Shown here: positions 35,756 through 47,763 of the stretch, one piece after another
How the letters are laid out: every line of letters begins with the position of its first letter
Numbering within the stretch: the stretch's first letter is position 1
DNA from: Panagrolaimus kolymaensis
Taxonomy: Eukaryota > Nematoda > Chromadorea > Rhabditida > Panagrolaimidae
Assembly: GCA_028622995.1 (NCBI GenBank)
Contig: JAJQJQ010000013.1
Span: 3,100,001-3,164,000, forward strand
Reading direction: 5' to 3'
DNA length: 64,000 nt
Translations under genes and position numbers: made by a program
Notes under the pieces: generated by a model
What the model was told of the DNA's origin: nothing
The model's input: the letters and a program-made list of their open reading frames with translations, nothing else
Databases searched by the model: none

Positions 35756-37850
35756 CTAATGATTTTTACTATAAAAAAAAATAGCTTTCCGATGGAGAAA
35801 AAAGTAGGAATATAATAAACTTACAGTTCAAGCGAAGCAATCATATTTAGCTCTTTATTTCTGCTTATTTGTTTCTCACATTCATAATCGCCCACAGTTC
35901 CCACAATTTTTTTATAACCAAGAATATTGGTTAATGCTTCCACAATAGGATGAAACAATACTTTCTGAAAAAAAATAAACTAATTATAAAAATTTAAAAC
36001 TTTACAAATACCGAAATAATTTGTTTTGGCCAAAACCAATCTAAAGTAAAATAATATGAAATATTTGCATCTTCGATTTGCTTGAAAATGCCTTGATATG
36101 TTTTAATATAAATATCTTTAGATGTTTGCTCTTCTTCAACCTAAAAAAATAGCTTGATACATCAAATCGAATTCAAAAAAGCGAAAAACATACAGGCCAT
36201 TGAAACTCAGATAAATCAATCCAAAAGTCGACATATTTTAAATTTGGAAAACATTTTTGTAAATTTTCTAATAAATTATTTAATTTCAACTCATCATCAT
36301 TTAATGGCTTAATGAACTTGTTTTCTAAATGTAATGTTAAATTTTCCAATGAAGTTGAGTAAAATTCTTTTGAAAAATTTTCATCGTAATTTCGAGAAAT
36401 TTTTTGTAAAGAAAATTCAAGTTGTTCGGCTTGATGTTCAAATAAATTTGGTGGTCCATATACAACTCGAGTCTTGGCAGAATTAGGATTTCTAAAAAAC
36501 ACGATATTAAAAATTTGTAGTTTCAATGATATATTTAGAAAGTTACCGTTGATGTTCGTTGTCAATTGTAGTAAAAATATTAAAAATATTCACCCAATTA
36601 TATTGGCCCGTAAAATTTATAATCATATCTTTGGTATTTAAACAATAATTACGCAGCATACTCTGAAAATTATAAATTTACAATACTTTAGTTTAAAAAA
36701 ATATCAAATAATTGGCTTACCTTAAGCTTTTTCATATTTCTAGTATTAAAAACATATGGAAAATTCACTGTGATTTCAACGCTTTTATATCCAAACTTTG
36801 AAGGATTTAAACTTGGTTCCGCGAAATTTTTTTGTTCTTCAGAAACGTGTGATTCAAAAGCTTCCAAATGTAGGTTATAATCCTTCATAGTTTTTTCATA
36901 TTTTCCAAGTAACTTATTTTTACGCTTTTCTTTCTTTTCTTGGAAATCCTCATATTCATTATCATCATCATATTTTCTTTTACGATTCTCAAACATATTT
37001 TTTTCCTGATCTGCGAAGTCTTGAAATTTATAATCTTGAAGAAGATAGTTTCGATCAAAAAGTTGATAATAAATTTTTGATGGATTTTCAAGAATTGGAT
37101 AAAGTTTATGTAAATTTTGATATGTTGTAGCTTTGCGTTCCATACCCGCTTTTGAATTAATAAAAAGTAATGAGGAAGAAGAAATCTTTAAATTTTTAGC
37201 TGGTAGCAGCTTTGTAATTTGATATAGTGAATATCCAGAATCAAAAGGAATATCAATGGAAGTTATGGAAAGTTCTTAAATAAATAAATTATGAATCTAA
37301 TTTTAAAGAAAATTCTTATATTTAAAGGGGCAAAAAAAAGACGTCTCAATAACAAAAAAAATTTGAAGCTCCATATATACATACATATTGGCGAGCTTAA
37401 GTCGTTAGCATTAGAGTAATCAGCAAAAAAAATCCATTGTTTTTAAGAAGAATTTATGGGTAAAAATAAAAGACTTACTTTGAGAATTTGCTTTTTGTAA
37501 TAATTCCAAATGTTTTGGGGTAATTAATGAAACAAATTGAATTTCTGTGGCATAAGACAATAACTTCATGCAAATTGTTTTTGAAAAATTGGGATCATCA
37601 AATCGTAAAGAAAATGTTCCCCAATTCTAAAAAAGTGTTTTTATTTCTTTATTTTGAAAAAAAAACATACAAAAATAGCTTCAATTCCGTCATCCACAAA
37701 TTTGATGTTTTTTACAGTTTTTAATAAATTTATAAAAATCTTCAAATTTTCTCCACTTGCAAGCGCGAAATTCCATGGAATACAACCATTTTCATTTAAA
37801 GTTTGAATACAAATATCTAGTAAAATATCAGGATTTAAAATTGGACGCAT
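35756..37850 (-). CDS. Array family copy E (tail cut by an early TAG)
   Basis: Start MRPILNPDILLDICIQTLNE, IPWNFALA and LLKTVKNIKF. Then GTFSLRFDDPNFS (near 37620-37570), LYQITKLLPAKNLKISSSSL and a charged variable exon (KRKYDDDNEYEDFQEKKEK). These are followed by YKSVEITVNFP, VVYGPPNLFEHQAEQLE, LTLHLENKF and NNLLENLQKCF, then KQISRNKELNMIASLE. The final exon reaches TAG after four codons. The same frame then continues NDYQQEVTNFDIKSDQS to a second TAG at about 35703, so the stop may be a recent substitution in the tail. The rest appears intact. Confidence 0.65.
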
Positions 37851-38474
37851 TTCTTATAAAATTGAAATAACAAATAATAGATTTTTTGTTGAATAGATTG
37901 AATCAGAAAAATATACAATTCTTAATATCTAAAATTTTTTCCTTCCTTGAAATTTATAGAAATTAAATTTATGGCTTTCAAAAAAATTTTTAGATGAAAA
38001 AAATCTTTGGCGAAATAAGTGCAAAGCTTTTGATGGCCTTGAGAGGTTGTAAATTGACAAGAAGTTTGCTGCAAGAAAGCCCGGGAACCCTTTTTTAAGA
38101 AAAGAAGTTGCAATTAAAAAATTTTTTTTGTATTTATTTATTATTAACAAAATAACATAATTTATTTTTTAGTTGAAAATAAAACTATTTGCAATTAAAA
38201 TGAAAACAATGTATGTTTTTTTAAAGGCAGTCAAAATCAATTTAAAATAAATAAAGTTTATTAGAAATAAATAAGTTTACATAAACGTTTTCGAAAAAAT
38301 CAAAATGCAAAAAAAATCCTAGAAGTATCATAAAAATTAACAACTATAAATAAAAGTTGTTCTTTTGATATGCAAATAAAAATACAATGACAGTTTTTTA
38401 AATCTAGAGCAAAGTTATTTAAAGCATTTTTTGTACTACTAAAGGTGTTTAAATAGTCATTAGCATTGTCTTTA
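37851..38474. other. Spacer between copies E and F
   Basis: About 620 bp. An open frame near 37922-38150 lacks any sister in the family and any domain. Nothing supported. Confidence 0.4.
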
Positions 38475-39397
38475 TTACTCGTCGTCAAAGTCTTCATTTT
38501 CTTCATCATCGATATCAGAATAATTATAATAATCCATATCTATTTCTGGAAAGCGCTGATCTTGTATAACATTTCTAAAAAATGTTTAGCAGCGAGTAAG
38601 AAAAAAAGAAATAAATTAAAACTTTACTGTTTAAGAAAAGCTTCCATTTTAAACTTTTTATTTTCACTTATTTGTTTTATGCATTCATAAAAATCTGGGC
38701 TGCCTTGTTTTGAAACTTTCTGGAAACCCAATATTCCTGTTAACGCTTCAGATTTAGCTGCAAATTCGTTATTTTCGCTCTAAAAAATTGTGAATAATAA
38801 ATGAGACTAATAAATTTTTGAGAAATTGAATACCGAAATTACACACGAAGGCCAAATCCATTCTAAACTTAAATAATAATTAATTCGAGCTTCATTTATT
38901 TGTTGCATAATGCAATGATAAGTTAAGGTGTAAACTTGGATAATTTTATCTTCAGCCTAAAAAAATTTTGTTTTATCAAAAGTAGAAAGAAAAAAGTCAA
39001 AACGTACAGGTCTTCGAGATTCATGATGATCAGAAAAATCAAGGCAAATTTCCACATTTTTTAAATTTGGAAAACAATTTTCCAAATTTTCTAATAAAAT
39101 ATTTAATTGTAATTCATCTGGAAGGGGATCGATGATATCCCCAGCTAAATTTAGCATCAAAATTTCAATGCTTTTCGAAAACCATTTATCAGAAGGGCTA
39201 GAATTATAATTTCTAGAAATTTTTTCGATTGTTGTTTGAAATCTTTGAGCTTGGTCTTCAAACAAAGTTAATGGACCATAATAAATTGGAGGCATAGGAT
39301 TGTTATATCTTAAAAAGCAAAAAAAAAGATAACAAAATTTTTAATATATGAAAATTAAAGTAACAACATTTACCTGGTTTTAGTTTTAGCAAATATC
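38475..39397 (-). pseudogene. Array family copy F, 5'-truncated at a Helitron junction
   Basis: Only the 3' half remains. A partial exon DIFAKTKTR ends at GTAAATG (about 39374), then come the YGPLTLFEDQAQRFQ exon (about 39310-39005) with LMLNLAGDI and NILLENLENCF, the ITKIIQ/YYLSLEWIWPS exon and a last exon KQISENKKFKME. It ends in the acidic tail MDYYNYSDIDDEENEDFDDE. The sister copies have four or five more upstream exons; here the family sequence stops at about 39397, where a Helitron helicase frame begins on the other strand. No N-terminal exon of the family is found on the far side of the Helitron sequence. Confidence 0.75.
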
Positions 39398-40036
39398 ATC
39401 TCGATGCTTCCCGGTGATCATAAAGAATTTGCATCTGTTAATATCATGTCAAACACTTCTTATCCTGAAGATGAATTCTTACGTGACAACTATGATGCTG
39501 AAGAACTTGCAAGATTTGAACACTCATCAATTCCATCTAATATTATTCGTCTTAAAGTTGGCAGCGTTGTGATGCTCACCCGAAACTTGGATATTCGCCT
39601 TGGTCTTTGCAATGGAACACGCATGGTTGTTGAAAATATGGGTGCAAATTACATTGGCTGTCGTATCATCACTGGAAGCTCAAAAGGTCAATTAGTACCA
39701 ATCGTTGCTATACCGAACAACTTTTCTGACAAATCTGATGACTCATTGCCTGAATTTACAAGGTATCAACTTCCTATTCGTCCTGCCTTCGCAATGACAA
39801 TCAACAAATCTCAAGGTCAAACTTTAAGCAAGGTTGGTATCATCTTCAACACTCCATCATTTTCTCATGGTCAATGCTATGTTGCTGTTAGTCGTGTACG
39901 ACGTCGTCAAGATATCAAAATTTTCGTGAGCAATGAAAACACTGCAACCGTCAATGGAAAGAAAGTTCCTCATACTACCAACATCGTCTTCAAAGAAGTT
40001 ATCAATGCTATGAATCAACAAGTAAATCGGCAATAA
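39398..40036 (+). CDS. PIF1-like helicase C-terminal fragment of a Helitron
   Basis: About 210 residues of the RepHel-type PIF1 helicase C-terminus. Visible landmarks are SMLPGDHKEF, then IRLKVGSVVMLTRNLDI and LGLCNGTRMVV, the motif V-like FAMTINKSQGQTL and motif VI YVAVSRVRRR, followed by a natural stop. The Walker A/B motifs and the Rep domain are missing, cut off at about 39398. The reading frame is undamaged over its whole length, so the insertion is fairly young. It cannot encode a working helicase. Confidence 0.9.
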   Translation: MSMLPGDHKEFASVNIMSNTSYPEDEFLRDNYDAEELARFEHSSIPSNIIRLKVGSVVMLTRNLDIRLGLCNGTRMVVENMGANYIGCRIITGSSKGQLVPIVAIPNNFSDKSDDSLPEFTRYQLPIRPAFAMTINKSQGQTLSKVGIIFNTPSFSHGQCYVAVSRVRRRQDIKIFVSNENTATVNGKKVPHTTNIVFKEVINAMNQQVNRQ

Positions 40037-40370
40037 ACTATCGCCAAGCTGTCAAGGTTCTTCACTTGCGTGTCGTTAATCTTCAGCTTCTTGAACAATC
40101 ATCTTTTGCTCATCTCATATTTCATCTCAATATCTTTTGGTCCTAATATCTGTTGAGGTTCTTCAATGCGTTGTCGTTAATCTCCTGTCAATTCTCAAAA
40201 TATCTCATGGTCGTTTCTCAACAAACTTTTCTCATCAAATGCTGCTTACATCTCTTCAAGTTTTAGCTTTTTTTGACAAAAAAACAAGGTGCCGTGTGTC
40301 ACTCCTAAATTACACCAACACTTTTCTCAATCGTTTTTGTTTTTGTTTCGTTTATTACTATTAAAATTGT
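39398..40370 (+). mobile_element. Helitron remnant (3' part)
   Basis: Defined by the helicase C-terminus it encodes and by its GC content, visibly higher than the flanks. The left edge is the junction with array copy F. The right edge is not fixed: I could not identify a clear CTRR end with a preceding hairpin, and the element may extend to about 40600. No Rep/HUH nuclease part is present, so it is non-autonomous. Confidence 0.65.
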
Positions 40371-40606
40371 TTGTTTGTTCTTATAATAAATCTTAAAAAT
40401 TCTTATTTTGTTTCTATTAGTATTAAGCCTTATATCGCTATAAGCAATGGGAGGGAATAGAGGAAGAGGTCTCAACTATAAATAACAAGATTTTGGGATC
40501 GTAACTCACTAAACAATAAAACAAAGACTACACCACCAACTCAAACAGTTAATAAACATACCGAAACAGCACTTGACTGTCTTTGATTTTTCTTCTTTTT
40601 CTTTTT

Positions 40607-40711
40607 AAGCTACAAATGCTTTTCTTCTTTTTAAGCTACAAACGCTTTTCTTCTTTATAAGCTACAAATGCTTTATTTTCTTTTAAAGCTACAAATGCTT
40701 TTTTCTTCTTC
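40607..40711 (+). repeat. Tandem repeat, about 26-bp unit, four copies
   Basis: Units begin AAGCTACAAATGCTTTT at about 40607, 40633 (one base different), 40659 and 40686, with spacing 26, 26 and 27. A CTTCTT-rich pyrimidine tract to about 40770 follows. It may belong to the tail of the Helitron, since such arrays are common near Helitron ends. Confidence 0.85.
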
Positions 40712-41210
40712 TTTTCCTTTCTTATTTTCTTTCTTTTTTCTTTTTCCTTTTTTCTTCTTTCTTTTCTTGAGTTTGATGGTGAAATTTGCAATCTAAAATA
40801 TATGCGCGCTAACGATTATAAACAAGGGAGAAACACGAAAATAATCACGATCACAAAACAAAGCAAAAAGCTAAACAAACTATAGCCAACCCAACAGAAA
40901 CGAAGCACAAAAATCAAGCATAAACAACTGATTGAAAGATAAAAACGAGTGATGCTTCTTTTTCTTGGCTAAATATCATGAAATCAAAAAATGCACTAAT
41001 GAGAGCAAGCATGAGAAAAAAAAATTGTTTCTGTTATTTTGAATGAAAGATGGCTATCCTACTAATATGCAATTTTTATACGATAATTTTTAATTTCACA
41101 AAGTTTTATTTAAATTGTGGATCCACTGGTTTTAAGGTTACATGGAAATAATAATAATGTGAGTTTATATTTTTTTGACAGAAAACTATATAAAAAAAAT
41201 TTGGCTTTAG
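40712..41210. other. Upstream region of the SLC12 gene
   Basis: No convincing first exon of the cotransporter was found here. A pyrimidine tract (40712-40770) and unique AT-rich DNA are all I can describe. The true 5' exon(s) may lie here unrecognised, or beyond the Helitron. Confidence 0.4.
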
Positions 41211-44200
41211 CAGCAACAAATTCATCCATCCACATCTCAACCCAGTCAATTAGGTGGAGGTGAAAATGTTTCAACTCGATCCAATAGTCTCACGTAAGTT
41301 TTTTATTTCTCCATAGTACTACGCCAAAGCTAAAATCAAGCCACGAAAGAATAAAAAAATATATTAGAAAAATGCTTTGAATGTTGGAATTATGCAAATT
41401 TTTAAAAATTTATGGGGAAAACCTTTTTTTTTTGGAAACAAAAAAAAATAAAAGTTTGTCTAACTTTTTATTTTTTATTTTTTATTTTCTTTAATTAATT
41501 AATGGATCCGTGTTTTTAGCCCTCCACCAATGATATTTATGGAAAACACAATAGTAAACATTGGAAAAGATCAAAGAAATATATCTGAATTAATTAATTA
41601 TGGAGAAGACAATGGAAAAAGTCATTATGAATTGGAGGTAAAAAAACATTTTTCTTATCTCGTTAACCACAAAAACAAAAAATTACATAAATTTTTAGCG
41701 TCAAAATGCAATAGAAGAAAGAACAAGCATTGATTTGACAACAAAAAATTTTGAAGGTTTTGGATGGATTACGGGCGTTTTAATTCGATGTATATTATGC
41801 ATTTTTGGTGCTACATTGTTTTTGCGGATGAGTTGGATAGCTGGACAAAGTGGAGTCAGTAAGTGTGCCTTCCGTTTACCTAAAATTTATTCTCCTGAAA
41901 TAAAAACTGCCAGATTTTTGGATTCTTTGTAAATGTAACAAAAATTATTAATTTTTTTATTCCAAAATTCAAACATTAATTAAATTAGCTTTAAAAAATA
42001 TTAATTTTTTTCGATTTCCACAAGATTTATTCAAATTTTTTTTATTTTTAGTTTTTGGATTTGGTGTTGTTGGACTTTCATGTCTCGTGGTGGTTCTTAC
42101 CGCGATATCCATGTCTGCTATAGCAACCAATGGAGAAATTAAATCTGGCGGTTGTTATTACCTCGTTTCGCGTTCACTTGGCCCCGAATATGGCGGAGCT
42201 ATTGGACTTATTTTTTATATTGCAAATACCATCAATGCTTCCATGAATTGTGTGGGTTTAGCTGAAGCTTTGGTGGATATTTTAAAAGGATATGATTTTA
42301 TTTTAATTGATGGAGGAATAAATGATATTCGAATTTATGCTATCGGTAAAAAAAAAATTAGATATGAAACTAGATTCTTAAATTATCCAAATTTTTCAGC
42401 TGTTTGCTTAATTTTGCAACTAATTATTTTTATTGGAACAGAATTTGAAAATAAAACTCAACTTTTATTAATGGTTTCCATTATTATTTCAATTATTTCA
42501 CATTTTATTGGAACTTTACTTCCATTATCAAAAGAACAAATATATCGAGGAGTTACTGGATATTCTTGTAAGTTTAAATTCTTAAGAATTGCTGTTTTAA
42601 ATCTTTTATTCGCTTAATAATTATCCCTTTTGTCGAAAGCTTTATAAAACAAAAAAGCTTTAAAGTCCTTCATTTTTATTTGACTTTTTCCGATCCGGAA
42701 CCATTTTCTTGTCTCTTGCTGAGTCAAAAGATATAGTTTTTCAAATTTAGAAATTTAAAGACAGTAATTGACACTAAAACTCACCGCTTTATAAGTTGAT
42801 ATATTTTTTTCTATTTTCAGTAAAAACATTCTATGACAATATGTTCCCTGATAACCGAGGCGATGTGAGTTTTATTAACACTTTTGGCGTTTATTTCCCT
42901 GCTATGACTGGAATAATGGGTGGAGCAAATATGAGTGGAGATTTAAAAGATCCTTCTAAATCCATTCCAAAAGGTAAGCGTTCAATATTAAAAAAATGAT
43001 TTAAATAAAATAGTGATAAATTTTAGGAACAATGTGGGCTATTGTGATAACAACATTTACATATACTTGGGCCATGTTAACCACCGCATCCACTGCGGTT
43101 CGAGATGCCACCGGATTTGATGCTCCAATTTATGATGAACATGGGAATTATTTTCCTCCACCATGTCGAATGAATAATTCATGTCCATTTGGAATTGCAA
43201 ATGATATGCAACTTATGAAGCTTCAATCAGTTTGGCCTCCATTAATTATAGTTGGAATTTTTGCCACTACTCTCAGCTCCGCCAGTGGCTGCTTGATTGG
43301 AGCTCCAAGGGTTTTCCAAGCCTTATGCGCTGATAAACTATATCCAGGAATATCATTTTTTGCGAAAGGCCATGGAAAAAATAATGATCCTTTTCGAGCG
43401 TATGTCCTTACATGGGCCATCGCGTCAGCGGTTATCCTCATCGGTGATTTGAATGCCATCGCAGAAGTTATAACAAATTTTTTCTTGGCTGCTTTTGCAT
43501 TAACTAATTTCGCATGTTTTGATGCAACCGTTGCTAAAGCTCCTGGATTTCGACCTGGCTTTCAATATTATAATAAATGGTTATCACTTTTGGGAGCTGT
43601 TTTATGTGTTACCATTATGTTTGTGTTATCATGGTTAACAAGTTTAATTACTTTCATTATTTTTGCCTTACTTTTTTTATTCATCAAACACAACAAATCT
43701 CGTAAGTATTTTTTTCCTTCTAAAAAAACGAAAAATTTTAGTCAACGATTTTCGCCTAAAATAATTTTTTGGTTTCAGAACGAAATTTTTTATTTATTTA
43801 TTATGTTGATTTTTTTAGATATTAATTGGGGCACATCGACAGAAGCAAATCGATATCGAAAAGCTCTATCGGGATTGATAAAAATTTCTCGACAAACCGC
43901 ACACATTAAAAATTATCGACCACAACTTTTGGTTTTAACAGGAAATCCTATGGCTCGACAAGCTTTAGTGGATTTTAGTAATTCCATTACGAAGGGAACT
44001 AATTTGCTTGTTTGTGGACATATTATTCCAGTAAGTTTCCGTGTTAATAAACACACGAAAAAGCAACCAAAATAATCTCAAAAATTTGCTGGAGGAAAAT
44101 GGTCTCGAAACGATTTCTCGGGATAACACAATTTAGAGCTTTAAATCAAAAAAATTAGTGATTCTAAGTCAAATTTTTTTTAGTACTCCTCTTCTGTAGA

Positions 44201-46087
44201 TTCTACTTCATATGTTCGTAAACTCAATGACAATTTCACTGATTTTCTTCACGAACAACATGTTAAAGGTTTTTATTGTGGAATCACCCATAAATCTCTT
44301 CGAGGTGGAACCCAATCCCTCCTACAAACAGTTGGGCTTGGAAAAATGCATCCAAATATTCTATTGATTGGTTACAAAACTCGTTGGATTGAAGATGTAA
44401 AAAATTCATTTAATGATTATCTGGAATATACCCAAGTTATTCATGATGCATTTCAAGCTAAAATGAGTTTATGCATTTTGAGAAATGAAAATTATGGTTT
44501 AGATCATAGTTCATTTTTTGCTGCTGATTTTCGTGGATGTTATGCAAATATATCGAATACCAATTTACAAACCATTAATCCTGCGTTATTTTGTGATTTC
44601 ACTCGTGGAGTTCCACCTAAACTAATTCGTCCAAGAGCAACCTTCTCAACTCGAAGCAGATCTCATTTTAATTTACATAATCTTGGAAGAAATATTAGTG
44701 AAAATATGGCGGTTTCTAATAATAAACTAAAGTAAGCAAAGCCATTTTAAAATAATTAGAATAAAAAAACTTAAAAATAAAAAACTTGGAATTCCAGCTT
44801 TTTTTCTAACTTTTTGCTTGTCTCTTCAAGATTATTTGATTATGCAAATTTTTAAAAGTTTTTTGGCATATCTAAGTAAAAACACGATTATATTTAAGTT
44901 AATTAACAAATTTGAGTAAAAATTAAATTTTTTTTATAAATTTAATTTTTTGTTTTCAAAACTAAAAAAATGAAAAACTGACTAAGCTTAAAAATTTACG
45001 AATCACAGAAATAATAATTTTCATAAAGTTAATTTTTGAGCTAAAAAAAGCAAGAAATTAACAAAAAAGAATTTATTGTAATTTTTCGTTTAGAATTGTT
45101 TTAACATTATTTTTTCTCATCAATGAAAATTTTTATTAAACCCAGTGACCTTTAATTTTTTAGCTATCCTTACTTTTTCCATATTTCAGCATCCAAACCG
45201 CTTTGGCTCTTCAACCAAATATGCGTTATAAATTTCTTATCAAAGATGGCTTCGTTGATTGTTGGTGGCTTTACAATGATGGAGGCCTAATTTTATTGCT
45301 CTCATTTCTTCTAACTGATAGTCCATCGTTTGCAGAAAATTGTAAACTTCGAATATTTACTATTGCACCAAAAATTATAGATTCTCAAGAAATTCAAAAG
45401 CATTTAAAAAAGATTTTGAAAAAATTCAGAATTTCATATTTTGAAATTATTGTTATCATCGATGATGAAAGGGATGTGTTTGAAGAAACGGTGGAAGAAT
45501 ATGAAAATATTTTAAGTCGAATAAATGTGAAAGATGAAGAACCGTTGATTGAAGAAGAAATGTTAAAAACTAATGACCTAAGAACTAAAAAAATTTTGAA
45601 ACAAAGAGAATGGTTATTGGAATATTCATTCGCTTCAAGCTTAATTGTAATGTAAGCTTTTTTTTGATGCAAAAAAAGGATAAAAACTTTTAGTAGGAAA
45701 TTTTTTGATTTTTCACAAAAATATCGAAAAAAAGATTTTTGGTTTATTTTTAGTGAAATCTTTTTTTTTCTTCTAAGTTTGTAAAAGTTAATTCTTTTGT
45801 GGGGTTCATAGTTTTTTGAATCAAAAAATGATTTTTAGCTACTTTTGACTAATTTTTATAGTTTTTAAAATTTTCGTTTAAGAAAATTTAATAAAAACAA
45901 AAATAATTTTGACAAAAGTTACGAAAATATAATTTTTGTGTTGCTTTTCAGAACCCTCCCAATTGCCACAGAAAAAACTATTACAAGCCCGTTGTATATG
46001 TTATGGCTTGAAATATTATCAAATGATATGCCACAAATGCTTTTTGTTCGAGGAAATGGTGATTCCGTGATGACTTATTATTCTTAA
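41211..46087 (+). CDS. Na-K-2Cl cotransporter-type SLC12 protein
   Basis: Cation-chloride cotransporter of the plasma membrane, NKCC/NCC branch. At least ten exons join in frame: 41211-41293, 41520-41638, 41699-41858, 42052-42344, 42398-42567, 42822-42974, 43025-43699, 43819-44031, 44184-44731, 45190-45652 and 45951-46087. Landmarks are [18 protein letters not shown] (TM1), [17 protein letters not shown] (TM3 region), [28 protein letters not shown] (TM6 region), [19 protein letters not shown] and [12 protein letters not shown], which is NKCC-like rather than KCC-like. The C-terminal TLPIATEK ... SPLYMLWLE and LFVRGN end match NKCC. About 1000 residues are visible; the cytosolic N-terminus is incomplete. 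No frame lesions occur in the whole length. A 54-bp in-frame intron (about 42345-42397) could be mistaken for coding. Confidence 0.92.
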
Positions 46088-47763
46088 AAAACAAACTTTT
46101 TATATGGATCATAGGAACATGTATCTATTTTCTATTGTACATATAAAATAATGACTTAAATTTTCCTAAATTTTTTTAACATTCTAATAATCTTTTTATG
46201 TAGTAAAAATTAAAAAACTTAATAAAATTGCTTTTAATTATTTATATTTAAAAAAATTAAAAAAAATGTGAATCATAATATTAGTTTACGACAACAAAGC
46301 CGAAACTTAAATTCAATTTTACGAAGCTTTAATATTGTAAATTAAATGCGGAAGAAATCTTTGAAAATCATAATCCATAATTTTTTTCTTTCATTTAGTA
46401 CCGAAGGAATTTTTTAAACTCCGCATTCAACAATACTGATAACAGTCCTTTATAATAATAGGCAAATAAAAAAATGGAAAAAAATTTGATGTTTCAATTC
46501 AAGTCATGGCAAACGCGGCTTATAATGAAAGTGACAGGCCAGTATTTATTCATTACCCAAATAATACTTTTTCTTTGGTCGGAGTATATTTTCGAATGGA
46601 TTAAAACAATTTTCAACAAAAAAATACCAGATAAATCTTAGATAGTTTCATTGTTTTTACCACCCTTTTTCGATTCAGCTTTCAAATAAAACAAACGACG
46701 AAGTTACATGCTTGTGAAGTTTCTAAAAATAAAATACATCATTATGTGTTCTTCTATTTTTTTACATCCAAATAACTAAAAAACGGATTTTAAATAAACA
46801 TTTTTTTCTAAATCTTTTTTGTTCAAAAAAATCTTTGCTTTCTTTCATTTCCAATTTTTGCAACATAAACAAAAAAGAGAGATGGCGGAAAAAAAGCGTT
46901 AAAAAAAGGAATACTTTTTTGTTGTTGTTTTTATTCTTTCTTTCTTGTCTTTTTTTAGTTATTGATTTTTTTTAAAAACTCTCTGAATAACTCTCAACTG
47001 CTTTTCCAAGTTTGTTTAAATGTTGCTGTTTTTGAATGTCGCGACAATTAGATTTATTCTTTTATATGTATACTTTTGAATATTTTTTGCTAATTTTTTT
47101 TGTTTAATTTCTTAGTTATACTAGTAACATAACTTTATACTAGATAGGTAAAAATTTAATAAATCCTGACATTTTTTATAAAAATATTACAACTTTAAAA
47201 TTAAAAGAATAATTTAAATTTTGATTGCAGCATAATAAACTCAATATGCGTTTTAATCCCAGAACTTAGACGTAATTAAAATTATTTTCCCTAAAAAATA
47301 AAGAAAACTGGAGGATTTAGGCGCTTCAATTAAACAAAATTTAAAAATTTGTTAAAAACTTTTTTCTTTACGACACATTTTCTTTTTAGAAAAAAGTTTT
47401 GATTTATGATTTTGAATAGTATTTTTAATCCATTTTTTTTCTCGCAATTTAGATTAAAAAATAATCTATCTTCATACAGCTTTTTTGGATGGGTTATTTA
47501 TTTTTTACTTTAAAATCAATTATGACAAAAGAAAAAGAGTTTAGAAAATTTGTTTTTTTGCCACATAGAATTTGTTATCCGTGCTGGTAATAGATGGATC
47601 CTGCAAAAAATGGTTTAAAATTGTAAATTTTTTATATACCGTATGTAACAAAAAAAATTTTAAGCAATTTTTGAAAGACAAATTAAATTAAATATTAAAA
47701 AATTGATAATACAAATATTTTGAATACATTCAGAAGAAATCTTTTTTTTTCTCAATAAATTTT
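46088..47763. other. Intergenic between convergent genes
   Basis: About 1.7 kb. It includes a short, GC-richer open stretch (46506-46606, MANAAYNESDRPVFIHYP) with no partner exon, and a foldback-like segment at 46850-47105 with AGATGGCGGAAAAAAAGCG in the middle and TTTTGAATATTTT at the right end. No gene is supported. Confidence 0.45.

Noticed and set aside
43223..43459. Minus-strand frame inside the SLC12 gene
   Set aside because: Antisense shadow of a conserved coding exon.
46506..46606. Short GC-richer frame MANAAYNESDRPVF
   Set aside because: Only 33 codons, with no acceptor or donor giving a partner exon and no recognisable domain.
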